A stretch of DNA of 12,905 nt from Actinobacteria bacterium 13_1_40CM_66_12 (GTDB lineage: Bacteria > Chloroflexota > Dormibacteria > Dormibacterales > Dormibacteraceae). The position numbers were made by a program, and so were the translations under genes. This document shows, piece after piece, positions 1-6,288 of this stretch (position 1 is the stretch's first letter; each line of letters opens with the position of its first letter). The stretch covers positions 1 to 12,905 of the forward strand of contig MNEW01000071.1 in the NCBI GenBank assembly GCA_001917895.1. The letters are read 5' to 3'. Below the pieces are notes generated by a model that was not told the origin of the DNA, ran no database searches, and was given only the letters and a program-made list of their open reading frames with translations.

Positions 1-129
1 CCATCAACTAATTAATACGGTTGGGGGGACCGACCGTTACGAAACGGGAAGGACTTATTGGTTCATTGATTTACCGGCTTGTCGTGCGGGGCTCAATGTC
101 GGTTGACAGGGCTAGAGTTCAGCCGGGCG
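1..129. other. Leader region upstream of the rsbT-like gene, AT-richer than the rest
   Basis: No gene is supported here. The first 80 or so bases are visibly AT-richer than the rest of the window. A perfect TTGACA lies at 103-108 and a TAGAGT (-10-like) at 113-118, but they are not spaced as a promoter pair, so neither is called. A plus-strand frame is open from base 2 to a TGA at 104-106; it could be the tail of an upstream gene cut by the window edge, but its third codon positions are not GC-rich like those of the neighbouring genes. Confidence 0.3.
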
Positions 130-417
130 ATGATCGCGAAGAAGCTGATCCGACTGGCCGGCGAACGTGACATCGTGGCGGCTCGCGAAGCCGGGCGGAA
201 GCTGGCGAAGGCGGTGGGCTTCCAGGACACAGAACTCACGCAGATCGCTACGGCGATCTCTGAAATCGCCCGCAACATCTTTACCTATGCACGCGAAGGC
301 GCGATCGAGATTTCCACCGTCGAGGATGGCCCCCAGAGCGGCATCGAGGTGACCGCCCGCGACGAAGGTCCGGGTGAAGGAACGATGGTGACTTCGAGGA
401 TCTGGTTGAAGGCATGA
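130..417 (+). CDS. rsbT: RsbT-like switch kinase (GHKL fold) with an apparent internal in-frame deletion
   Basis: RsbT proteins are small GHKL serine kinases of the stressosome that phosphorylate RsbS/RsbR and activate RsbU. Seen: the N-terminal half matches the family well, with the DIVAARE helix near residue 14, the N-box ISEIARN at 43-49 (E45, N49) and the start of the G1 box, DEGPG, at 78-82. Directly after DEGPG comes EGTMVTSRIWLKA, which resembles the extreme C-terminus of RsbT (B. subtilis RsbT ends in a GEGT-to-KWL stretch). The ATP lid and the G2 glycine box, some 35-40 residues, are missing, giving 95 residues against about 133 in B. subtilis. ATP binding and kinase activity are therefore doubtful. 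The ATG at 130 was chosen because homology begins there; a TTG at 79 is in frame. The stop overlaps the next start (ATGA, 414-417), so the two are probably co-translated. Family assignment is firm; activity is unlikely. Confidence 0.75.
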   Translation: MIAKKLIRLAGERDIVAAREAGRKLAKAVGFQDTELTQIATAISEIARNIFTYAREGAIEISTVEDGPQSGIEVTARDEGPGEGTMVTSRIWLKA

Positions 418-851
418 CCGCCAAGGTCTTGATCGTTGACGACGACCCGGACAATGTCGCGATGCTCGAGGCAATCCTCTCGGAGGACGCCGAATCGATC
501 CGAAGCGTTACCGACTCGAGGCTTGTCGAAGAGGCCTTCCGCGACTTCGAGCCCGACATCGTGCTCCTCGACCTGCACATGCCGGACCCTGACGGCCTGG
601 AAATACTGCGCCGGCTCAGGTCGGTGCGGGCCAGCCTTGGGTTCATCCCGTTCGTCGTGCTGACCGGAGACACCGGCAAGGTGGCGCGCAACAGCGCATT
701 GGTGCTTGGCGCCGACGACTTCCTCACCAAGCCACTCGACCGGCACGAGGTGGTGCTGCGCGTGCGCAACTTGCTGCGGACGCGACGGCTCTACCTGGAC
801 CTGGCTCGAGCCAATGAAGACCTCGAGAGCGAGCTGCGCCGCGGGAGGTAG
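414..851 (+). CDS. Stand-alone response-regulator receiver domain
   Basis: A CheY-like receiver of 145 residues. Visible are the acidic pocket D9-D11, the phosphoacceptor D53 in LLDLHMPD, the switch Thr T84 in VVLTGD and the conserved K106 in LTKP, so it should be phosphorylated normally. Residues 113-145 continue as a charged helix (LLRTRRLYLDLARANEDLE). That kind of linker usually connects a receiver to a PP2C, HD-GYP, GGDEF or kinase output domain, but here the protein stops with no output domain. It either acts by protein contact or has lost its output. Its start overlaps the stop of the rsbT-like gene (ATGA), implying a shared mRNA. The convergent histidine kinase gene begins its stop codon at the next base. 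Whether that kinase is its partner cannot be told. Confidence 0.9.
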   Translation: MTAKVLIVDDDPDNVAMLEAILSEDAESIRSVTDSRLVEEAFRDFEPDIVLLDLHMPDPDGLEILRRLRSVRASLGFIPFVVLTGDTGKVARNSALVLGADDFLTKPLDRHEVVLRVRNLLRTRRLYLDLARANEDLESELRRGR

Positions 852-3029
852 CTAGCCTTGTGTCGCCGGCGGTGAAGGCGCGGCCGGCACGCCTGCTGCG
901 ATCGGGATCGTGAAGCAAAAGCTAGACCCGACACTCAGGGTGCTTTCCACCCAGATTCGGCCCTTGTGCATCTCAACGATCTGACGCCCGATGGCCAAGC
1001 CGAGGCCCGTCCCGATGACCTGGTTCTTGGCATTGCCCTCGTATCGCTCGTAGCGCCCGAAGATGTGATCGATGAACTCGGGCGGTATGCCCGGCCCATG
1101 GTCGCGGACGCACACCTTGACGTTGCCGCCGTCAAGGCTGCTGCTCAGCTCGACCTCGCCCCCGGCGGGAGAGTATTTGATCGCATTGCTCAGAAGGTTC
1201 GCGACGACCTGAACGATGCGATCGGAGTCACCGATCATGGTCGGAATCCCACTACCGAGCTGGACCGTGATGCGATGTTTAGAGCTGGCAACCCGGGCAC
1301 GTCCCGCCGCTTCGCTCAGCAGCACGTTGATGTCGATCGGTCCCAGATTGAGTTTCATGCGACCGGCTTCCATGCGGTCCAGGTCGAGCATCTCGGTGAT
1401 CATCCGGCTGAGGCGTTCGGCGTCGGAGTTGATGTCTCCCGCGAACTCCTTCACCTCCTCGGGCGTGACCGAATCGTCGCGCATGACCTCGCTGTAGCCC
1501 TGTATGCCTGTCAGGGCCGTCCGGAACTCGTGGCTGACCATGGTCACGAACTCACTCTTCAACTTGCTCAGCCGCTCCAGGCTGGCGAGGTTCGCCATCG
1601 CCGCCGCATCGGCATCGTGATCCGAAGTGACGTCGTCGAACATGGCCAGGAAGTACTCGATCCCCCCGCGAGCGTTGCGGACCGGGGTGGCGCTCCAGTT
1701 GACCCAGAGCTTGCTGCCGTCTGCGCGAACGGCCTGGCTGTCCGCCTCCACGGTGTCGATCTCATTGCTGACAGCTGGGATCGCGTCGAACACTTTCGAA
1801 ACATCGGCCTCGGGGAGGTAGTCGGCAAGACTCGATCCGACGATGACCCGGCTGGGGGCGCGAAAGAGGGTGCAGAGCCGCGGATTTGGATCCGTGATGC
1901 GAAACTCGCGACTGACGCGAGCCAGGCCGGCCGGTGTGTGTCCGATGACCTGGTTCAAGAACGCGGTCCGCTCCTGCAGCTGCACTTCAGTTCGCCTGCT
2001 CTTGGTGAGCAAGGCGAGCGAGTCGCGATGCGTGAGTAGCTGGCTCACCGTGAGCAGGATTCCAAGCGATGCTCCCGGGAAGGCAATCCAGACATCCATC
2101 TTGGCTCCTGTCCCAGTGACGACCAACGTGGTCGTGGCGACCAACACCAGGCTCAGCAGCGGCACTGCCACCTCTAGCAGGCTCGCGGGCGGTTCCTCCT
2201 CGGCGTCACCGCCGGCGGGCAAGGGCCAAATCGGAGCGAGCGCGATCAAGATGAAGCCGCTCACCCAGCCGATGTCGTAGAGGTCGACCTTCGCGTGGTA
2301 CGAGCTGCTGGCGGTGAGGATGGCGTAAGCGCCGTCCGAGAACGCGATGGTCGTGAACCCGCCGAGCAATAGGAGCAGGCGCCCGCGCCTTCGCCGGGTG
2401 CTCCTGAGGACGGCCGGAATCAAGACCGTGAGCACCACGATGTCGCCGAAGGGTCGCGCAAGGGTGACCAGGTCGGTCAGCGTCGATTGATGTGAGCTTC
2501 GGTAGACGGAGCCAAGGCCGAAGGCCAAAGCCATGAACACCAGCGCCGAGGCGATGATCCCCGCGTCGATGAACGCACGCCCTCGCGTAGTGGTGCTCCT
2601 CGGCGCCGTCGGGACTGCCATCACAGCCGCTACCGCGAGCGGATAAGCAATGAGGTATGCGACGTCGGCAATCGACGGGACAGGTGGCCGTCGTTCTAGA
2701 GAGACCTCGTACACGCCGGTGATGGCTGCTCCCAAGCCCCAGGTGAAGGCCGATGCTGCGATCAGGGACCAGGCCAGACGCCGGCGGCCCACGGACCGCC
2801 GAGCGGCCAGGGCGCAGGTCACGGCGGCGGCCAGCGCGACCAACGCCGGAGATAAGTCGTCGACCGCCTCCGCGGTCGCCTGGCCGACGATCTCGAATCC
2901 GACCAGGACGACGATCAGCACCAAGGCCAGGGCGCCCGCGCCTGCAGCGACCGCAAACCGCATCGCCTCGCTCGGCCTCCAATCCAGCCGGGATCGGGCC
3001 ACAGGAGCGTCGGCCGCCTTCTGGATCAT
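852..3029 (-). CDS. Membrane-bound PAS sensor histidine kinase
   Basis: A 725-residue hybrid of a large membrane sensor and a cytoplasmic kinase. About eight to ten hydrophobic segments span residues 24-333, a type of N-terminus I cannot assign to a named sensor family. A PAS domain follows at about 349-467 (a WVNWSATPV strand near 442, then YFLAMFDDVT). HisKA holds the phospho-accepting H500 in SHEFRTALTGI, where the usual Pro after the Thr is Ala. HATPase_c shows the N-box NLLSNAIKYSP at 611-621, G1 DHGPGI at 643-648 and G2 GTGLGLAI at 673-680, all intact. The C-terminus is a short Ala/Pro tail. Its stop codon abuts that of the convergent receiver gene (TAG/CTA), leaving no spacer. The start at 3029 has no clear Shine-Dalgarno; M23 is an alternative. 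It lies 58 bp downstream of the HEAT-like gene on the same strand. Confidence 0.93.
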   Translation of the reverse strand: MIQKAADAPVARSRLDWRPSEAMRFAVAAGAGALALVLIVVLVGFEIVGQATAEAVDDLSPALVALAAAVTCALAARRSVGRRRLAWSLIAASAFTWGLGAAITGVYEVSLERRPPVPSIADVAYLIAYPLAVAAVMAVPTAPRSTTTRGRAFIDAGIIASALVFMALAFGLGSVYRSSHQSTLTDLVTLARPFGDIVVLTVLIPAVLRSTRRRRGRLLLLLGGFTTIAFSDGAYAILTASSSYHAKVDLYDIGWVSGFILIALAPIWPLPAGGDAEEEPPASLLEVAVPLLSLVLVATTTLVVTGTGAKMDVWIAFPGASLGILLTVSQLLTHRDSLALLTKSRRTEVQLQERTAFLNQVIGHTPAGLARVSREFRITDPNPRLCTLFRAPSRVIVGSSLADYLPEADVSKVFDAIPAVSNEIDTVEADSQAVRADGSKLWVNWSATPVRNARGGIEYFLAMFDDVTSDHDADAAAMANLASLERLSKLKSEFVTMVSHEFRTALTGIQGYSEVMRDDSVTPEEVKEFAGDINSDAERLSRMITEMLDLDRMEAGRMKLNLGPIDINVLLSEAAGRARVASSKHRITVQLGSGIPTMIGDSDRIVQVVANLLSNAIKYSPAGGEVELSSSLDGGNVKVCVRDHGPGIPPEFIDHIFGRYERYEGNAKNQVIGTGLGLAIGRQIVEMHKGRIWVESTLSVGSSFCFTIPIAAGVPAAPSPPATQG

Positions 3030-3041
3030 TGCAGTGGCGTG

Positions 3042-3047
3042 ATTATG
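3042..3047 (-). promoter_or_regulatory. Possible -10 element for the histidine kinase gene
   Basis: On the minus strand the 58-bp gap upstream of the kinase contains CATAAT, five of six matches to TATAAT, ending 12 bases before the start codon. Initiation from it would give a leader of only a few bases, consistent with the lack of a Shine-Dalgarno site. No convincing -35 hexamer is seen 16-18 bases further upstream, so this is tentative. Confidence 0.28.
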
Positions 3048-3087
3048 GTCTGGGGAGAGCGATTCTGAGCCCTCGCTAAACAGCCGG

Positions 3088-3963
3088 TTAACTCACTTGC
3101 TTATGGGCCGATCGCGAACTGATCGCAGGGCGATCAGCTTCGGCCTCGAGACCTTGCCTTGGCTGCGCGTGGCGCGATCGTGCTGGTCGGGTGGGTGATT
3201 TCGAGGTGGGCTTCGGACGCCGAGTAAGGGCAGCCTTCGAGGCCGTGAGCCACGACCTGCCCATGACGCCCATTCGCGCCTTGCCGAGGTTGCTCTTCAT
3301 GACCCAGGCGATGTCGGGATCTGAGGAGCGCAGCCACTTCTCCAGCAGCGGCCTGGCCGCCTCCGGGTTGGCCGCGGCGGCGACGCTCCAGCAGTAACCC
3401 ATCGCCACCCGGAGCACGCGAAAGCTCTCGTGCTTGCGCTCGCGAGTGGCCGCCATCGAGCGTGTGATGTGATCCAGGATGCCAAGCACCCGCTTGACCT
3501 CGTCGGGTTTCTTGAGCAGTGGCGGCTCGCATAGGGCAGCAGCCGCGGCCCGCTGCACGAGCGGGCCGGCCTTCGACCACGCTTCCATCTCGGTGATCAG
3601 CCGCGCCATGTCGGATCTTCCAAACCTCTGCAGGGCGATGGCCACTCCCTCGCGCACCCGCCACCTCGCGTCGTCGGCCAGCTCCTTGAGCCACGGCAGC
3701 ACGGAGTCGTCGCTGCGTACCAGGCGCCCGAGCCCCGCCGTACCGCACAGAGCCAGGAACTCATCGCTCGACGCCGAGAGGCGCCACAGGAGATCGGCGT
3801 CGGCCTCCTCGCCGACCGCCTCCACCAGCTCGAGGTTCGCGCGCGGGCCGGGGAGCCCCGAGTTGGCCTTCAGGTAGGTCTCCCAGTCGCCACGGCGCTT
3901 TTTCAGCTCCGCTCGGTAGTGCTGCACGCGTCCAGCCATGTGGGGCGAGAATAATCGCTCCAT
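3088..3963 (-). CDS. HEAT-repeat-like helical protein with a basic C-terminal tail
   Basis: A 291-residue predicted cytosolic protein. Residues 1 to about 235 are alternating amphipathic helices typical of HEAT/ARM-type scaffolds, for example WLKELADDARWRVREGVAIAL and the later PLLEKWLRSSDPDIAWVMKSNL, where the D-x-R/W-x-V-R/M pattern recurs. The opening (MAGRVQHYRAELKKRRGDW) resembles a family of actinobacterial HEAT-repeat proteins of unknown function; this is from memory of the family. From about residue 236 the sequence becomes a Lys/Arg/Pro/Ser-rich disordered tail ending in HKQVS, an addition I do not expect from the family; it might bind nucleic acid or reflect a frameshift at the 3' end. 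The ATG at 3963 follows a GGGTGGGGG stretch; M9 is the alternative start. Divergent from the UspA gene with 30 bp between starts. Confidence 0.75.
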   Translation of the reverse strand: MERLFSPHMAGRVQHYRAELKKRRGDWETYLKANSGLPGPRANLELVEAVGEEADADLLWRLSASSDEFLALCGTAGLGRLVRSDDSVLPWLKELADDARWRVREGVAIALQRFGRSDMARLITEMEAWSKAGPLVQRAAAAALCEPPLLKKPDEVKRVLGILDHITRSMAATRERKHESFRVLRVAMGYCWSVAAAANPEAARPLLEKWLRSSDPDIAWVMKSNLGKARMGVMGRSWLTASKAALTRRPKPTSKSPTRPARSRHAQPRQGLEAEADRPAISSRSAHKQVS

Positions 3964-3980
3964 CCCCCACCCACATAAAT

Positions 3981-3985
3981 GGAGG
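3981..3985 (+). promoter_or_regulatory. Shine-Dalgarno site fixing the UspA start at 3994
   Basis: GGAGG lies eight bases before the ATG at 3994. An in-frame ATG at 3979 overlaps this site, so it would have no ribosome binding site of its own. The downstream ATG also gives the usual UspA N-terminus (MFSKILVAV). Confidence 0.7.
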
Positions 3986-3993
3986 GCGACCTG

Positions 3994-4419
3994 ATGTTTT
4001 CCAAGATCCTCGTCGCGGTCGGCGGCCCGGATGATGCGGAAGAGACTCTATCGGTCGTTTCGGGGCTGGCCAAGGCATTCAACTCAGAGGTCTTGGTGGT
4101 GCATATGCGGGAGAGGGTTGTCACGTCGGCGGCGACGATCGAGAAGGAGACGATTCCCGAAGCGTTTCGATTCGGAGTGAAGATCGCTGATCAGCTGGTC
4201 CAGGCCGGCATCAAAGCCAAGGCTGACATCCGCGGCCATCGCCCGGACCGGCTGGCGGAGTTCATCCTCGACGAGGCCAAGAAGTTCAACGCCGAGCTGA
4301 TCATCATCGGCGGGCACCACGCCCACGGCATGCGCGACCGGATATTCGGTGACATAGGCAAGACGCTGGCCCATGGCAGCGAGTGCCCGCTGCTCTTGAT
4401 GCCCAGCGGACCTCAGTAG
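3994..4419 (+). CDS. UspA-family universal stress protein
   Basis: A 141-residue single-domain universal stress protein, normal for the family. It begins with the characteristic first strand KILVAV and a short acidic loop, continues with SEVLVVHM, and ends with the nucleotide-loop region ELIIIGGHHAHG, then IFGDIGKTLAHGSECPLLLMP. In ATP-binding UspA proteins this loop reads G-x2-G-x9-G-S/T. Here the first glycines are spread by HHAH and the final G is followed by Asp, so nucleotide binding is likely but not certain. It is the first gene of a tight four-gene run with a two-TM protein, an MgtE-N/CBS protein and an NRAMP-like permease, suggesting a stress or energy link to divalent-cation transport (inference). 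Confidence 0.9.
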   Translation: MFSKILVAVGGPDDAEETLSVVSGLAKAFNSEVLVVHMRERVVTSAATIEKETIPEAFRFGVKIADQLVQAGIKAKADIRGHRPDRLAEFILDEAKKFNAELIIIGGHHAHGMRDRIFGDIGKTLAHGSECPLLLMPSGPQ

Positions 4420-4423
4420 AAAG

Positions 4424-4431
4424 AAAGGAGG
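4424..4431 (+). promoter_or_regulatory. Strong Shine-Dalgarno site deciding the start at 4440
   Basis: AAAGGAGG, a near-perfect complement of the 16S rRNA 3' end, stands eight bases before the ATG at 4440 in the 20-bp gap after the UspA gene. It is the strongest ribosome site in the window and rules in favour of 4440 over the longer in-frame start at 4383, which would overlap the UspA gene. Confidence 0.8.
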
Positions 4432-4439
4432 AGAGGCAA

Positions 4440-4925
4440 ATGGCGGAAAAAACGGAAGTCGAAGAGCCCCCGCACCGACGCGAATCGGACCGTGCTCAGA
4501 CCAGGGCCGCGCTGCACGTGCCCCGGCTCGTACAGAGCAAGGAAGTCCACGCCGACGTCCACGGAACGAGCGTGGTCGGGCAGTTCAACAGCCGTCTGGC
4601 CGTCCTGATCACGAAGAGCGTGGGGACGATGTGGGCGGCTTACCTGTTCGTCCTCATCGGGTTGGTTTCGCTCCCACAGGCGTTCCACGCCTTCATAACC
4701 GGAGACACAGTCACCGGGGTCGCCTGGTTGAGCCAGTCGTTCCTCCAGCTGGTGCTGCTGCCGATCATCATCGTCGGCCAGAATGTGATCTCGGCAAGCC
4801 AGGACGCGCGGGCCGAGGCCGACCACGAAACCCTCACCGCTCTGCACACCATGAACGTGCGCCAGCTGCAATTGCTGGAGCAGCAGGAGAGGATCCTGGA
4901 CATCCTCCAGCACCGGAAGGTGTAG
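4440..4925 (+). CDS. Small two-TM membrane protein resembling DUF1003
   Basis: A 161-residue membrane protein of unknown function. Order of parts: a charged, His-containing cytosolic N-terminus (about 1-50), a first membrane segment (about 59-81), a short loop, a second membrane segment (about 93-116), then a polar amphipathic helix to the end with heptad-like Leu/Gln spacing (LQLLEQQERILDIL). The segment IIIVGQNVISASQDARAEAD and the two-helix layout recall DUF1003, whose second helix runs into a SQNRQ-type motif, but the match is loose. In some actinobacteria a DUF1003 gene lies beside an MgtE-N/CBS gene (from memory), as here, with 19 bp to the next start. A role as a small partner of the cation-transport module is inferred. 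Existence of the gene is secure from its strong ribosome site. Confidence 0.82.
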   Translation: MAEKTEVEEPPHRRESDRAQTRAALHVPRLVQSKEVHADVHGTSVVGQFNSRLAVLITKSVGTMWAAYLFVLIGLVSLPQAFHAFITGDTVTGVAWLSQSFLQLVLLPIIIVGQNVISASQDARAEADHETLTALHTMNVRQLQLLEQQERILDILQHRKV

Positions 4926-4944
4926 CCCGGAAATCGGCGGGATA

Positions 4945-6282
4945 ATGACTTCGATGAACGACAAGAACGAGCACCTGGACGGCCGCCCGCCGGCGAACGG
5001 CGCGACCGCCAAGCCGGCGGGCGGCCGGGAGAAGCGCAGGCTCATGGTCACGCAAGTCCTGCGGAGCCCCGTCCTCAGCCCGGCCGGCGAGGAGCTGGGG
5101 AGGCTCGAGGACCTGATCGTGAAGCTCGACAGCGGCGGCTATCCGCCCGTGACCGGGGTCAAGGTCCGCATGGGCGGGCGCGACGTGTTCGTGAGCAGCA
5201 CGAACATCGAGAAGCTCGCGCCGGGCGAGGTTCGGCTCAATAGGCAGGCTCTCGACACCGGCGCCTTCCAGAGGCGGCCGGGCGAGGTGCTCCTCGCTGC
5301 GGACGTCCTCGGCCGGCACCTCATGGACGTTGTTCGCGGCCGCATCGTGCAGGCGCACGACCTCGTGCTGGCCCACAGCGAGGACGGGTGGCGCCTTCTG
5401 GGTGTCGACCGCAGCCCGCGGGCGATGCTTCGCCGCCTGGTTCCACGCCGTGGCCGGCCCGACCTTCGCAAGCACGCGATTCTTGACTGGAAGGACCTGC
5501 AGCCGTTCGTCGGTCACGTGCCGACCGCGAGGCTGCTGGTGCCTCTGCAGCGGCTGCGCCGGCTGCACCCCGCGCAGATCGCGGACCTGGTCGAAGGGGC
5601 GTCGCACGCTGAAGGCGAAGAGATCCTGGACGCGGTCGAAAGCGACAAGGAGCTGACCGCCGACGTCTTCGAGGAGCTGGACGCCGAGCACCAGGTTGAG
5701 TTCCTCAGGTCCATGTCGAACGAAGAGGCCGCCCAGGTCCTCGAGCGTATGGCGCCCGACGATGCGGCCGACCTGCTCGGCGACCTGGACCAGGAGCGCC
5801 GCAAACCGATATTCGACCTCATGTCAGCCCAGGCGCAGCACAAGCTGCGCAAGCTGCTGCAGTACCACCCCAGCACCGCCGGCGGGATGATGAGCCCCGA
5901 CTACGTCTGGGTGATCAAGGGCGCGACCGCCGCCGAGGCGCTCGAGGCGGTGCGGATCGACGACAAGGCGCCGCATCAGCTGCTGAATACGGTCTTCGTG
6001 ACCGACGCGGACGGCAAGTTCATCGGCAGCATCAGCACGGCCGACCTCCTGCGGACGGAAGCCGGCCGCAAGGTGGAGGAGCTCGAGCTCGCCGACTGCC
6101 ACGTGGCGACGGGCGCCGACGTGACGGACGTCACCCTCACCATGGCCGACTACAACCTCATCGCGCTGGCGGTGACGGACGCCGCCGGCAACCTCCTTGG
6201 AGCCGTCAGCGCGGACGATGTGATCGAAGCCATCGTCCCAGAAGAGTGGCGCGCCCGCGTCGAAGCAAGCACCGGCGTTTAG
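4945..6282 (+). CDS. Soluble PRC-barrel / MgtE-N / CBS-pair protein
   Basis: A 445-residue protein with the cytosolic regulatory half of the Mg2+ channel MgtE but no membrane domain. Domains: a disordered N-terminus (1-33), a PRC-barrel-like region of two units (about 35-170; SPAGEELGRLEDLIVKL is typical), the helical MgtE intracellular N domain (about 205-312; LHPAQIADLV, MAPDDAADLLGDLD, then YHPSTAGGMMSPDY), and a CBS pair (about 318-435). In MgtE these parts bind Mg2+ and close the channel when cytosolic Mg2+ is high. The acidic residues of the N domain (for example D272, D273 and D276) are present. With no channel of its own it presumably acts in trans, most simply on the permease encoded six bases downstream. 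The start is ATG 4945 or 4954; the ribosome site is weak (GGCGGG). Confidence 0.9.
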   Translation: MTSMNDKNEHLDGRPPANGATAKPAGGREKRRLMVTQVLRSPVLSPAGEELGRLEDLIVKLDSGGYPPVTGVKVRMGGRDVFVSSTNIEKLAPGEVRLNRQALDTGAFQRRPGEVLLAADVLGRHLMDVVRGRIVQAHDLVLAHSEDGWRLLGVDRSPRAMLRRLVPRRGRPDLRKHAILDWKDLQPFVGHVPTARLLVPLQRLRRLHPAQIADLVEGASHAEGEEILDAVESDKELTADVFEELDAEHQVEFLRSMSNEEAAQVLERMAPDDAADLLGDLDQERRKPIFDLMSAQAQHKLRKLLQYHPSTAGGMMSPDYVWVIKGATAAEALEAVRIDDKAPHQLLNTVFVTDADGKFIGSISTADLLRTEAGRKVEELELADCHVATGADVTDVTLTMADYNLIALAVTDAAGNLLGAVSADDVIEAIVPEEWRARVEASTGV

Positions 6283-6288
6283 ACCCTA

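Noticed and set aside
2..106. Open frame from the window edge to TGA at 104-106, whose end (GRTYWFIDLP) faintly recalls the C-terminus of a histidine kinase ATPase domain.
   Set aside because: Only 34 codons, third positions not GC-rich like the rest, and the resemblance rests on a few residues; upstream sequence is needed.
103..118. TTGACA followed by TAGAGT as a promoter for the rsbT-like gene.
   Set aside because: Only four bases separate them, far short of the 16-18 needed.
966..2039. Long plus-strand open frame of 357 codons antisense to the large histidine kinase.
   Set aside because: It lies entirely opposite a gene with all kinase motifs intact and shows no recognisable domain; long antisense frames are common in GC-rich kinase genes.
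2206..2982. Minus-strand 258-codon frame overlapping the kinase N-terminus.
   Set aside because: Arg/Gly-rich out-of-frame shadow of the membrane-segment coding region, with no domain.
4834..5691. Minus-strand 285-codon frame opposite the PRC/MgtE-N gene.
   Set aside because: No recognisable motif, and it runs against a well-supported four-gene plus-strand run.
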